A DNA stretch of 64,000 nucleotides from a bacterium (lineage in GTDB: Bacteria; Armatimonadota; UBA5829), in NCBI GenBank assembly GCA_021371935.1, contig JAJFVF010000007.1, forward strand, positions 89,348 through 153,347. Reading direction: 5' to 3'. Below, in pieces: positions 17,601 through 25,557 of this stretch (position 1 is its first letter; each line of letters starts with the position of its first letter). The notes beneath the pieces are model-generated. The model saw only the letters and a list, made by a program, of their open reading frames with translations, was not told the origin of the DNA and ran no database searches. Position numbers and translations under genes: made by a program.

Positions 17601-17945
17601 GATCTGGAAGACAACTTATCTACTTCCAGACGGCGGTTTGTAGTTTATGTGACTGATGCCGGTGAGGAAGCCTGTGATAGTGCGACAGAGCGCCTGCAAC
17701 TGGTGCAGCGGCTTGATGCGCTTACAGCTACTAAAGGCAGCGGGGTATTTGTATCGCTGTGGGAAGATCCATATTCGATCCCTCGACCTTTGTATGATTT
17801 CTACAGCTTCGGCTTTACTAACGACCCAGCTTATCTATCTCTTGCAGTGAACGGCGCATTCGATAGTATCGACTGGAATAATCAGAATCCCGCATCACGC
17901 TATCTGTTTGACAACCTTAAGAACAGGGTTCTATATGGATTATAA
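14607..17945 (+). CDS. Secreted beta-helix protein with C-terminal von Willebrand A domain
   Basis: A 1112-aa exported protein. A signal peptide (MTRRCLGAVLVVLLLFGSV) starts at the ATG preceded by GAGGAG. The middle (about 170-370) has two OB-like beta repeats with VRVWGIV and WIDDGSA segments; about 400-790 is a right-handed parallel beta-helix with repeated N-N-x-I and GGGVY turns, ending in an IGADEV motif typical of such proteins; about 910-1112 is a vWA domain with MIDAS DRSGS. No PEP-CTERM tag is seen. It heads a cluster of PEP-CTERM genes and its 3' end is partly duplicated at 18602-18957. Likely a cell-surface or extracellular binding protein; ligand unknown. Confidence 0.8.
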   Translation: MTRRCLGAVLVVLLLFGSVSLFASTQQTLTTDCVRSAITQPDGTTVRLPAVFVEKVSGDYAFVRDTCSTSPQIALSVYLKTFIVQNGWTLNITGNMATVGAYRVLVAQDISVYTDSDGKEFSFPIPIKDEDDWPYTKDAKVGISIMDSDPTLPPVPESEPVESEPLTPEEGTIAYVKLNGDEVDITGKLVTAVYYDNGLVSFFYIQEPFTGGNGIKVVPQVSVPIEPGNIVAIKGSLISGELSGEAYISAARIKCTGSMKRPGPAGLIGRSTAGGEFGEQPALYLDTSNVSASGGLSAVGTRVRVWGIVLDTTTENGHAVCWIDDGSALATTSHTGLKVVYWNLSDAPGSQTYVEGVTGVLGAEMADGKPVPVVRVPDSSMDGIPNCVKYVTPGGVDIGSWTNCYSSIQSAIEAASAENQMCEVWVAAGTYSEYINILGDVAVYGGFAGGESLREERNWALHETILDGTVLQYGDFVAFQGQSRETRLDGFIIQYSKGAGISCGEGYCVIANNTIRNNSGNGIYIYDGYQLVYSNKISGNTAGFGGGVYCSGGGAQLLNNDVSSNVASQNGGGVYIYGSSAQILSNSITDNTASSSSGGGICCYGSNPIISGNTIQNNTSADYGGGIYFTSEPNKITRVSSNVIIENTCATAGAGIYCDDSACDIINNTIAWNGSSGVGDGIFLTGTSYTYKVINNIVANNQGAGIKGVSGINITLNNNDSFGHGQYNYVDVGTVDNSNISVDPSFEITPAHNIHLQETSQCINVGLNSVVNVGDVDIDGQARIMDNTVDIGADEVTGCISHIVILSPALSWAFTGSVVCLNAALTFPVGGVRVNFSIDAGQIVSISPGGYIDPGGQSGYGFSDSNGVVNIYITRADVGDVNVTAYVSQCGGISEDEAKVCFYDPNTPSDVVFVVDRSGSMQGHEASASIESFVRDVYSAIPDPRFGAVMFNEGTPISRSISLFTGEDAVDAFCEWVNSFSAEGETDANIDALNLAAQDLEDNLSTSRRRFVVYVTDAGEEACDSATERLQLVQRLDALTATKGSGVFVSLWEDPYSIPRPLYDFYSFGFTNDPAYLSLAVNGAFDSIDWNNQNPASRYLFDNLKNRVLYGL

Positions 17946-17964
17946 CCGTTTAAGGAGGAAATCT

Positions 17965-18612
17965 ATGCACCGATATATCTTGATAATTGCATTATTGATA
18001 TTGCCTAACGCTGGATTCAGCAGCGTTTCTGACTGGCAATGGAGCTTCTCGCATTCCCGCTTCTTCGGCACCTCGACAGGTGCTAATGATGGTTATGATG
18101 GGCTAGACATCCTTACTCCCGAAAACTGGTCAGGTTGCCTTATCGGGTTTTACCATCAACTGGGCGTGAGTGGCTGGACTGGTACAACTGGTTTCTACGT
18201 AAATGACATTCGTGCTCCATTAGGGATGACTCCCGGCACTTCCAAGACGTGGCGAATATATCTCTGGGCTGACCCGGACTATCCAAGCCAATCCATTGGT
18301 CTATCCTGGTTTCCAAGCAGCGGCATATCCCAAGAAGTCCTGGACACAATAGAATTCCGTATGACCTATATCCGTTCTGCAGTGGGCGTCAGTGACGCTC
18401 ATACGGTAGGAGAGTATTGGATACTAAATGACTATCCGGATGGAGGTGGCACTGGGAGTTTCACGACCTGCCATGTAGAAAACGGCCTAGATGGCTACAT
18501 ATTCGATCTCACCGCAACGGTCATCCCCGAACCTTCCGGCCTCCTCGCTCTTGTGTGCGGATTGGCTGGAATCAGCGGGATTGCCTGGAGGCGGAACAAG
18601 CGCAAATATTGA
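17965..18612 (+). CDS. PEP-CTERM sorting domain protein
   Basis: A 215-aa exported protein: signal peptide (MHRYILIIALLILPNAGFSS), a beta-rich body, and a C-terminal IPEPSG motif, hydrophobic segment and RR-rich tail, i.e. a PEP-CTERM tag recognised by exosortase for envelope anchoring or release. GGAGG precedes the ATG at 17965, 20 bases after the vWA gene. Paralogous to the gene at 18970. Its last codons (RNKRKY) and stop lie inside sequence duplicated from the vWA gene, so the original tail was replaced at a recombination junction. No exosortase lies in the window. Confidence 0.85.
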   Translation: MHRYILIIALLILPNAGFSSVSDWQWSFSHSRFFGTSTGANDGYDGLDILTPENWSGCLIGFYHQLGVSGWTGTTGFYVNDIRAPLGMTPGTSKTWRIYLWADPDYPSQSIGLSWFPSSGISQEVLDTIEFRMTYIRSAVGVSDAHTVGEYWILNDYPDGGGTGSFTTCHVENGLDGYIFDLTATVIPEPSGLLALVCGLAGISGIAWRRNKRKY

Positions 18613-18957
18613 TGCACTAAACCTTGCTGCAACTCATCTACTTCCCGCAGGCGGTTTGTAGTTTATATGACTGATGCCGGTGAGGAAGCCTGTGATAGTG
18701 CGACAGAGCGCCTGCAACTGGTGCAGCGGCTTGATGCGCTTACCGCTACTAAAGGCGGTGGGGTATTTGTATCGCTCTGGGAAGCACCTGATAGTACAAG
18801 GCTATATGATTTCTACAATTCAAGCTTTACCAATGATCCAAACTACCTATATCTCGCGGTAAATGGCGGGTTGGATCAAATAAATTGGTATGCTACAACT
18901 CCAGAAGATAGATATCAGTTCAATAACTTAAAGAACAGAATTCTATACGGGCTATGA
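18602..18957 (+). pseudogene. Duplicated 3' fragment of the vWA gene
   Basis: From GCAAATATTGATGCACT onward the DNA repeats the 3' end of the gene at 14607-17945 (matching from 17568). A deletion follows within the first 60 bases, then an open frame of 96 codons reaches the same LKNRILYGL ending. It has no start of its own with a ribosome site, lacks the MIDAS motif and most of the domain, and so is a remnant rather than a gene. It sits between two paralogous PEP-CTERM genes, showing that a vWA-tail plus PEP-CTERM unit was duplicated in tandem. Confidence 0.85.
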
Positions 18958-18969
18958 AAGGATAATAAT

Positions 18970-19641
18970 ATGTGCAGAATACACATGATTCATTTCGTGC
19001 TGGCTATATCTGTTGTTCTTAGTTCTTCAGCATATTGCAGTTCAGATAATTGGCAATGGCAATTTATGAACCGCGCTTACTTTGGAACAAATATAAATGC
19101 ATCTGACGGTTTTGATTCATTGGATATCATGTATGACCAATCGCAGCAATACCACATTGCTGTGTATCACGAGTATGATCTTGATGGTTGGTCGGGAAGC
19201 ACGGGATACTATTCTTACGACATACGTTCACCGCTAGAGCAAAGCGTAGGCGCATCAAAGACATGGATTATTTACCTGTGGGGCAGTACAAGCATTCCAG
19301 AAGAAGCATGGTATCTATCATTGCCTTGGACATTCAGTGGAGACATTTCTCAGGCTTCTTTTGATACGATTAGCTTCAGTCTCACATATGTTCGACCTGC
19401 AATAGGTGTGACGGGTGAGTGGACGCCTCCACTTGGCTACTCGCCGCCAGTAGGAACAACGATATCATTAAATGATTACACAGAGGGCAACTGGCTTTTC
19501 CCTATTTACCGCACGGAACAGGGCTTGGATGGTTACATTTTTTCTCTCACCGCAACAGTCATCCCCGAACCCTCCGGCTTCTTTGCTTTACTAGGAAGTT
19601 TGGCATGTATGGGCGGAATAGCCTGGCGGCGGAGAAGATAA
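18970..19641 (+). CDS. PEP-CTERM sorting domain protein, paralogue of the 17965 gene
   Basis: A 223-aa exported protein with signal peptide (MCRIHMIHFVLAISVVLSSS) and C-terminal IPEPSGF, hydrophobic stretch and WRRRR tail. The body matches the 17965 product along its length: NWQWQF / YFGTN / DGFDSLDI / GWSGSTGYY / SKTWIIYLWG. AAAGGATAATAAT precedes the ATG. It arose with the preceding vWA remnant by tandem duplication. Function of the body is unknown; the tag implies exosortase-dependent handling at the envelope. Confidence 0.85.
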   Translation: MCRIHMIHFVLAISVVLSSSAYCSSDNWQWQFMNRAYFGTNINASDGFDSLDIMYDQSQQYHIAVYHEYDLDGWSGSTGYYSYDIRSPLEQSVGASKTWIIYLWGSTSIPEEAWYLSLPWTFSGDISQASFDTISFSLTYVRPAIGVTGEWTPPLGYSPPVGTTISLNDYTEGNWLFPIYRTEQGLDGYIFSLTATVIPEPSGFFALLGSLACMGGIAWRRRR

Positions 19642-19663
19642 GTGTTGGTATAGAGGAACGATA

Positions 19664-20287
19664 ATGAAAACTTTACGCATTATTCTGGCTGCAGTAATGA
19701 TTATGACCTTATGTCATATGGCACAGGCTTACACATTGACATTTGATGACGTGCCGACAGGTGTATCTCCTGGAACCTATTACTTGGCAACTTATGGCAT
19801 AAGTCTTGAATTTCCTAACGTTCAGATTGAATGTCACAGTGGGTCGGACTGGGGACCACCGCATTCAGAAAATAATGTCCTTGTGGCATCTAATAGTTTC
19901 CAGGGTAGTAAATTTACCTTCATATTTAAGTGGGCTGATATTGGTCATATGAATGACCCTATGTATTATGTCAACTCGGTGGGTGCGTATTTCTGTACTC
20001 AGCAGGACGTAGTCTTACAGATGGTCGGTTATGACAGTGATTTGGAGCACCCTGTTGCCAGCGCGTATATAGGTGCAACCGGAGAGTCCTGGAAGAATAG
20101 GTATGTCGAGATTTCTTCTTCAGGTAATATCAATGCGGTTGTATTTTATTCCATCAGCACAGATGCATTTCATAAATTTTGTATGGACGACCTGACTGTT
20201 GATCCAGTTCCCGAACCCTCCGGTATTCTTGCCATTCTTGGTGGTGTTGCAACCCTTGGCGGAATAGCCTGGCGGCGTAGAAGATAA
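19664..20287 (+). CDS. PEP-CTERM protein, second paralogous pair (copy A)
   Basis: A 207-aa exported protein: signal peptide ending near AQA, then a beta-sandwich-like body (YTLTFDDVP, HSENNVLVASNSFQGSKFTF, FCTQQDVVLQMVGYDSD), and a VPEPSGILAILGG tag with WRRRR. The body resembles the many PEP-CTERM proteins that start with a TFDD-type strand and may bind carbohydrate, but no family is certain. It is a tandem duplicate of the next gene, with nearly identical upstream DNA (GTGTTGGTATAGAGGAACG) and signal peptide. Confidence 0.85.
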   Translation: MKTLRIILAAVMIMTLCHMAQAYTLTFDDVPTGVSPGTYYLATYGISLEFPNVQIECHSGSDWGPPHSENNVLVASNSFQGSKFTFIFKWADIGHMNDPMYYVNSVGAYFCTQQDVVLQMVGYDSDLEHPVASAYIGATGESWKNRYVEISSSGNINAVVFYSISTDAFHKFCMDDLTVDPVPEPSGILAILGGVATLGGIAWRRRR

Positions 20288-20309
20288 GTGTTGGTATAGA
20301 GGAACGATA

Positions 20310-20936
20310 ATGAAAACTTTACGCATTATTCTGGCTGTAGTAATGATTATGACCTTATGTTATGTGGCACAGGCTTACACATTGACATTTGATGATGTGC
20401 CGAGGGGTGTAGAACCTGAAGTCTATTATTCAGATACTTATGGCATAGGTATAGAATTTCCCAACGTTCTGATCTCATATCACGTGGGGTCAGATTGGGG
20501 ACCACCACATTCAGAAAATAATGTCCTTGTTGCATCGAATAGTTTCCAAGGCAGCAAAATCACCTTCATGTTTAAGCGGCCTGATAGTGGTCATACGAGC
20601 TATCAACCTTATTCTGTCTACTCGGTGGGTGCGTATTTTTGTACTCAGCAGGATGTAGTCTTACAGATGGTCGGTTACGACGGTGATTTGGAACACCCTG
20701 TTGCAAGCGCATATATAGGTGCAACCGGAGAGTCCTGGAAGAATAGGTATGTCGAGATTTCTTCTTCAGGTGATATCGGTATGTTTGTGCTTTATTCCAT
20801 CAGCACAGATGCATTCCATAAATTTTGTATGGATGACCTGAATGTCGATCCTGTTCCCGAACCCTCCGGCTTCTTTGCTTTACTAGGAAGTTTGGCATGT
20901 ATGGGCGGGATTGCCTGGAGGCGGCGGCGTGCATAA
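20310..20936 (+). CDS. PEP-CTERM protein, second paralogous pair (copy B)
   Basis: A 208-aa tandem copy of the 19664 gene: same signal peptide (one Ala to Val change), same body motifs, and VPEPSG tag. Its tag differs from copy A but is almost identical at DNA level to the tag of the unrelated-bodied gene 18970-19641 (SGFFALLGSLACMGGIAWRR), so the 3' end appears to have been exchanged. Its TAA overlaps the ATG of the small ORF that follows. Confidence 0.85.
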   Translation: MKTLRIILAVVMIMTLCYVAQAYTLTFDDVPRGVEPEVYYSDTYGIGIEFPNVLISYHVGSDWGPPHSENNVLVASNSFQGSKITFMFKRPDSGHTSYQPYSVYSVGAYFCTQQDVVLQMVGYDGDLEHPVASAYIGATGESWKNRYVEISSSGDIGMFVLYSISTDAFHKFCMDDLNVDPVPEPSGFFALLGSLACMGGIAWRRRRA

Positions 20937-21130
20937 TGGATAAGGATCAGACAAGCAATCTCATAGATAAACAAGCGGAGAATGAGGAGCCAAAACGGGG
21001 ACCGGAGGGAGTACCGGAGTCATATAACCTGCATCGCATGCAATCGAGCGGAACAGTCCGCGAATCAATCAGAGACTGGCCCAGTGATGGTCCCTGCGAT
21101 CCTTTCAGAAGGAGGTCGGACGACGACTGA
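20936..21130 (+). CDS. Possible small acidic/basic protein, 64 aa
   Basis: An ORF starting at an ATG that overlaps the stop of the PEP-CTERM gene (TAATG), suggesting translational coupling. The product is highly charged (MDKDQTSNLIDKQAENEEPK at the start, FRRRSDDD at the end), with no hydrophobic core or known domain. A hairpin (TCGGGTTGG-N8-CCAGCCCGA, 21172-21197) with a weak T-rich tail follows. It may be a real coupled gene or a chance frame. Confidence 0.33.
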   Translation: MDKDQTSNLIDKQAENEEPKRGPEGVPESYNLHRMQSSGTVRESIRDWPSDGPCDPFRRRSDDD

Positions 21131-21226
21131 ATTTTTTGAACAACGTTTTTGGCTGCAAATCGCGTGTTTTTTCGGGTTGGGTCGGTATCCAGCCCGATTG
21201 ATTTATTACAATTCCTCTTACTGCTA

Positions 21227-21255
21227 TTGACGCCTGCTCCCAAAGCTAGTAACAT
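21227..21255 (+). promoter_or_regulatory. groESL promoter
   Basis: TTGACG (21227-21232), 17-base spacer, TAACAT (21250-21255). Transcription would start around the left edge of the CIRCE operator, the usual arrangement for HrcA repression. Confidence 0.65.
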
Positions 21256-21261
21256 GCATAC

Positions 21262-21288
21262 TTGGCACTCGATAGCGTCGAGTGCTAA
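21262..21288 (+). promoter_or_regulatory. CIRCE operator (HrcA binding site)
   Basis: TTGGCACTC-N9-GAGTGCTAA; the consensus is TTAGCACTC-N9-GAGTGCTAA, so only one base differs. It lies just downstream of the promoter, so groESL should be repressed by HrcA and induced by heat. Confidence 0.95.
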
Positions 21289-21348
21289 ACATGAGCAATA
21301 CTCAATCTAAATTACTCAATACTATATTAAATGGGGGGTTTTGAGTTT

Positions 21349-21642
21349 ATGCTTAAGCCTTTAGGTGACAGGATTATTGCGAAGGCTCTCGATGCTGAGA
21401 AAGTGACGGCGGGCGGAATCGTGCTGCCGGACAGCGCCAAGGAGAAGCCTCAGGAAGCTGAAGTCGTGGCGGTCGGACCGGGAACCCAGCTCGAATCGGG
21501 TAAGGTTGCGCCGATGGACGTCAAGGTTGGCGACAAGATCATTTATGGTAAATACGCCGGGACGGAAGTCAAGGTCGGCGGTGAGGAGTATGTCATTCTC
21601 CGCCAGGAAGATGTGCTGGCTATTATGGAAGGCAAGAAATAA
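21349..21642 (+). CDS. groES: Co-chaperonin GroES
   Basis: A 97-aa GroES that caps the GroEL cage in ATP-dependent protein folding. The full family pattern is present: LKPLGDRIIAK at the start, the mobile loop with GGIVLPDSAKEKPQ, VAVGPG, VGDKIIYGKYAGTEVKVGGEEY and a VLRQEDVLAI end. The ATG at 21349 gives the normal GroES N terminus; an in-frame ATG 18 bases upstream would add six residues but overlaps the G-rich ribosome site (GGGGGG). Controlled by the CIRCE element upstream; groEL follows after 18 bases. Confidence 0.97.
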   Translation: MLKPLGDRIIAKALDAEKVTAGGIVLPDSAKEKPQEAEVVAVGPGTQLESGKVAPMDVKVGDKIIYGKYAGTEVKVGGEEYVILRQEDVLAIMEGKK

Positions 21643-21660
21643 TCGGAGGGGAGTGAATAT

Positions 21661-23316
21661 ATGGCAGCAAAAGAACTGAAATTCAGCGAGGAAGCCAGAC
21701 GAGATATGGAGCGCGGTATAAATGCGCTTGCAGACGCCGTGGGCGGTACACTCGGTCCGAGGGGCCGATATGCCATGATCGAAAAGAAGTTCGGCAGCCC
21801 CAGCGTTATAAATGATGGTGTGACCATCGCAAAAGAGATTGAAGTAGAAAACAGGTTTGAGAACGTGGGCGCGCAGCTTGTGCGAGAAGTCGCATCCAAG
21901 ACGAACGATGTGGCGGGCGACGGAACGACCACTGCGACTGTCCTCGCACAGTCTATAGCCCATGAGGGCTTCATGAACGTTGCAGCGGGTGCAAACCCGA
22001 TGGCGCTCAAGCGTGGTATAGAGAAGGCCGTGGCGGTGGCGGTTGATGAGATCAAGAAGATAAGCATTCCGGTCGAGGAGAAGGCTGCGATCACCCAGGT
22101 CGCGAGTATTTCGGCTAATGATTCGACCATAGGCGAGATAGTTGCCGATGCTATGGAAAAGGTCGGCAAGGACGGCGTAATTACGGTCGAGGAGTCCAAG
22201 AGCACAGATACCGTGCTGGAATGGGTTGAGGGGATGCAGTTCGACAAGGGCTACATTTCTCCGTATATGGTCACCGATGCCGAGCGCATGGAGGCCGTCT
22301 ACGAGGAGCCGATGATCCTGCTCTATGAGAAGAAGATATCAGCCATTGCCGATATCGTCCCGATCCTTGAGAAGGTGATCCAGATGGGCAAGCCTCTCGT
22401 TATTATTGCCGAGGATCTCGAGGGCGAAGCGCTGGCGACACTGGTCGTAAACAAGCTCAGAGGCACGCTGAATGTCGCGGCAGTGAAGGCTCCGGGGTTC
22501 GGCGACAGGCGCAAGGCCATGATGGGCGATATCGCAATCCTTACCGGCGGCACATTCATCACTGAAGACCTCGGGATCAAACTTGAAAACGTCGACCTTT
22601 CTATGCTGGGTCAGGCGGCCAAGGTCCATATCACAAAAGAGAAGACCACTATCGTCGAGGGCAAGGGCAGCCACGATGCAGTCAAGGGTCGAATTGCTCA
22701 GATCAAGGCAGAGATCGAAAAGACCGATTCCAACTATGATCGCGAAAAGCTCCAGGAGAGGCTTGCCAAGCTCTCCGGCGGCGTTGCAGTGGTCAGAGTC
22801 GGTGCTGCGACCGAGACCGAGCTTAAGGAAAAGAAAGCCCGCATTGAGGATGCTCTTTCAGCGACTCGTGCAGCGGTCGAAGAGGGGATAGTCCCCGGCG
22901 GCGGCACAACACTCATTAACCTTATCCCTGCGCTCGAGAAGATTAAGGTCGAGGGTGACGAGGCTGTGGGTGTGAAGATTATCCGCAAGGCGCTTGAAGA
23001 GCCTACAAGACGGATTGCAGCCAATGCAGGTGCTGAGGGCTCGGTGATTGTGCAGAAGGTGATGGCGTCCAAGCCGGGTGTCGGCTATAACGCAGTCACA
23101 GGCGAGTATGAGGACATGATAAAGGCGGGAATTGTCGATCCTGCCAAAGTCACTCGTACTGCTCTCGAAAATGCTTCCAGTATAGCTTCTCTGCTTCTTA
23201 CAACAGAGGCAGTTATTACAGAGAAGCCCGAACCCAAGAGTGCTGCTCCCGCGATGCCGGGAGGCGGCGGTGGAATGCCGGGAATGGGCGGCATGCCCGG
23301 AATGGGAATGATGTAG
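21661..23316 (+). CDS. groEL: Chaperonin GroEL
   Basis: A 551-aa chaperonin of normal length. It shows the nucleotide motifs [16 protein letters not shown] and [13 protein letters not shown], the apical-domain stretch, [20 protein letters not shown], and [10 protein letters not shown], and ends in the flexible GGM repeat tail ([12 protein letters not shown]). GGAGGGGAG precedes the ATG. Forms an operon with groES and shares its heat-shock control; a strong terminator lies 25 bases after the stop. GRYAMIEKK in place of the more common GRNVVLEKK is a minor lineage variation. Confidence 0.98.
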   Translation: MAAKELKFSEEARRDMERGINALADAVGGTLGPRGRYAMIEKKFGSPSVINDGVTIAKEIEVENRFENVGAQLVREVASKTNDVAGDGTTTATVLAQSIAHEGFMNVAAGANPMALKRGIEKAVAVAVDEIKKISIPVEEKAAITQVASISANDSTIGEIVADAMEKVGKDGVITVEESKSTDTVLEWVEGMQFDKGYISPYMVTDAERMEAVYEEPMILLYEKKISAIADIVPILEKVIQMGKPLVIIAEDLEGEALATLVVNKLRGTLNVAAVKAPGFGDRRKAMMGDIAILTGGTFITEDLGIKLENVDLSMLGQAAKVHITKEKTTIVEGKGSHDAVKGRIAQIKAEIEKTDSNYDREKLQERLAKLSGGVAVVRVGAATETELKEKKARIEDALSATRAAVEEGIVPGGGTTLINLIPALEKIKVEGDEAVGVKIIRKALEEPTRRIAANAGAEGSVIVQKVMASKPGVGYNAVTGEYEDMIKAGIVDPAKVTRTALENASSIASLLLTTEAVITEKPEPKSAAPAMPGGGGGMPGMGGMPGMGMM

Positions 23317-23340
23317 AAATAGCCCAGACGCTAATTAGAT

Positions 23341-23382
23341 AGGGGGCACTGAACTGCAATGATTCAGTGTCCCCTGATTTGT
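23341..23382 (+). terminator. Terminator of groESL
   Basis: AGGGGGCACTGAA pairs with TTCAGTGTCCCCT (one mismatch) across a 9-base loop, followed by GATTTGTTT. A perfect 14-bp palindrome GTTTACATGTAAAC follows at 23381-23394. Confidence 0.85.
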
Positions 23383-23656
23383 TTACATGTAAACACTCTG
23401 ATATCCCCAATCTATAAAGCCATTAGAATCCTCTCCATCCAATGAAGCCAAGCTTGCTGAAGTCGAATTCACTATTGTCACGCCCTGTATAGATATGCGG
23501 GTCTAAATTTAAGGTGTAGATACCGGTGCAAATACCCGATTGTCAAATATATACATTCTTCATTGCAGTCATGTGATATACTACTATAAGCAAACAGCCG
23601 AGTTAGTTAATAACACTGGGTTACTGCTTCATCGTTATCGAATACTGGAGGCTAAA

Positions 23657-24175
23657 ATGACAAATAGAATCGCTTATTTATTATGTGTGTGCCTGATATG
23701 TTCCGTGATGATTTCGTCAATGGCACCGGCTCAGACACGAACCACTCCCGTTGAGGTTGCAAACACTCCCACTGTGGAAATTTCTACGACCAACAACCTG
23801 GTTCAGACCCAGGCAAAATCTTTGAAAGTATCGCCTCTGTCCACATCGCTTACAATCGCTGCAAATAGTTCAGTTTATATTCCTGACGTGGACTGCAGCG
23901 GTTACAAAGAGGCGAGGGTAATGATGTATTCCAGCATGGCGTACACTGTTGCACAGGAAGTGTCCTTGACGTTTTATTATGATGCAATTTCAGTGGGAAT
24001 CACTCCATGGTGGAGTTCGGGGAGCCAAAATCAACTTGGCTTTCAGCCTATATGTAGCTCATTCTGCGCCATCATACCTGTTATGGGAAATGTTCTAAAG
24101 ATCAAGCTGACTAACAGCTCTGATTCTGCGATTACAATCAATCCCAGTTCCTGCTGGGTGTATCTGGTCAACTAG
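23657..24175 (+). CDS. Secreted protein of unknown function
   Basis: A 172-aa protein with a signal peptide (MTNRIAYLLCVCLICSVMIS, cleavage probably after PAQ). The mature part begins with a Thr/Val-rich segment (TPVEVANTPTVEISTTNN) and continues as beta strands ending in SSCWVYLVN. No catalytic motif is visible and no PEP-CTERM tag. GGAGG precedes the ATG; longer in-frame starts lack one. It is 28 bases upstream of another exported protein gene and probably co-transcribed with it. Confidence 0.65.
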   Translation: MTNRIAYLLCVCLICSVMISSMAPAQTRTTPVEVANTPTVEISTTNNLVQTQAKSLKVSPLSTSLTIAANSSVYIPDVDCSGYKEARVMMYSSMAYTVAQEVSLTFYYDAISVGITPWWSSGSQNQLGFQPICSSFCAIIPVMGNVLKIKLTNSSDSAITINPSSCWVYLVN

Positions 24176-24203
24176 ATCGAGTATTAAGCCAGGGGAGTAC
24201 GTT

Positions 24204-25457
24204 ATGAGATCAGTAATTACGATGGTGCTCACGCTTAATATGCTGGTGGGAGCAGTCATATGCGATGCCGCAACCTATTTGGACCCGATGCCATTCAACA
24301 ATGCCATTTCTGGTTTTGGTTTCAAGAAAACATTCAATCTGGATTCTCTTGTGTCTGGGACAACGGTCACATCCTGCGGCATGGTGAGCATTGGCAGTAA
24401 TGGCCTCGCTTCCGATGGCGAGACCTCGCTGACACTTATGCCCATCGCGACCGATGACTACTCCACATATTCGTCTCCGATATCGATTGGAGTATCAGGC
24501 TCAGAAAACCAGTTTCTTGCCGGTAACAGCGACCGGATTATATTTACTTTTTCGCGTCCGGTGCATGCTTTTGGACTGTATCTGATAGGCAATCCCAGCC
24601 CTACGGGCGATCCGGCAATACCGTTTTGGAAGATGCATGTGTCCAATTCATCAGGATACGATGCCTACAGCGCCACTGATCCACTCACTACGCTCAGCGA
24701 AGGTAATGATGCATATTTCCTGGGTGTCGTATCTACTGGAGACCCGTTTACGCAAGTCAACCTCTATTCGGACAATGATTCAGCCGCTGTGTACAGTTTC
24801 AATGTTGACAACATTACCATAGCGGCGGATGTGCCGGTTGTCACTCCTGTCGAGGCTAAATCTGTCGCATCCGGTGATGTCGTGATACCGGATGTGATAG
24901 TGACGAGAGTCCATTCTGACAGGTTCAATGTAGAGACGTCCAACAGAGTCGCGGGAATGGCTGTTATCGGCGATGGAACGTCGCGTGATAAAGCTGTTTC
25001 GATCTTTGGGACGGTCCAAAGCACGAGTGATGATGAGCGCGTGATACAACTGGTGCAGTTGATAAGCGAGGAAGATTCTGCTGCCCCAGCGCCGCTCGGC
25101 ATAGATGGCAAGTATGCCGGTGGTGCTTCAATGGGACTGCAGACCGGATGCGTGGGCAGTGCCGGTCTTAACAATATTGGCCTGGATGTGGTTGTATGGG
25201 GCAGGGTGACCGCTTACGACGAAAGTATTCAGCATACATGGATCACAGTTGATGACGGCTCCGGTCGAGACAGTGGAATGGGTTCACTGGGAGTCAAAGT
25301 CGAAGGCCCGGCCATATGGGGCAACGGCAAGTATGTCGGTGAGATAGTGAGAGTACAGGGATCAAGTTCTATATTTAAAGTCGGTTCCGAGCATTATCCA
25401 TTGATCCGTGTGGCGGAATGGAGTGATATTGAAACTCTATACTATCCTCCGCAATAA
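24204..25457 (+). CDS. Secreted beta-rich protein with OB-like repeats
   Basis: A 417-aa exported protein with signal peptide (MRSVITMVLTLNMLVGAVIC). The first 200 residues look like a beta-sandwich found in PEP-CTERM-type proteins (DRIIFTFSRPVHAFGLYLIG, FNVDNITIA). The last 190 residues resemble a repeated small beta-barrel (VVWGRVTAYDES, TWITVDDGSGRD, GLKV-like ending) also seen in the middle of the beta-helix/vWA protein at 14607-17945. No PEP-CTERM tag. A terminator follows. Function unknown; probably envelope or extracellular. Confidence 0.65.
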   Translation: MRSVITMVLTLNMLVGAVICDAATYLDPMPFNNAISGFGFKKTFNLDSLVSGTTVTSCGMVSIGSNGLASDGETSLTLMPIATDDYSTYSSPISIGVSGSENQFLAGNSDRIIFTFSRPVHAFGLYLIGNPSPTGDPAIPFWKMHVSNSSGYDAYSATDPLTTLSEGNDAYFLGVVSTGDPFTQVNLYSDNDSAAVYSFNVDNITIAADVPVVTPVEAKSVASGDVVIPDVIVTRVHSDRFNVETSNRVAGMAVIGDGTSRDKAVSIFGTVQSTSDDERVIQLVQLISEEDSAAPAPLGIDGKYAGGASMGLQTGCVGSAGLNNIGLDVVVWGRVTAYDESIQHTWITVDDGSGRDSGMGSLGVKVEGPAIWGNGKYVGEIVRVQGSSSIFKVGSEHYPLIRVAEWSDIETLYYPPQ

Positions 25458-25498
25458 CCAGATGCAGGCTTGGTTTGCCCGTGTACGCAATATAGGTA

Positions 25499-25540
25499 GG
25501 CACTGAATCTGGATTTTGTAATGATTCAGTGCCTTCTTAC
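25499..25540. terminator. Bidirectional terminator
   Basis: GGCACTGAAT (25499-25508) pairs with ATTCAGTGCC (25524-25533), followed by a TTCTTAC tail. It sits between convergent genes, and its stem shares GGCACTGAA/TTCAGTG with the groESL terminator. Confidence 0.75.
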
Positions 25541-25557
25541 TACGCCACAATCTTCTT

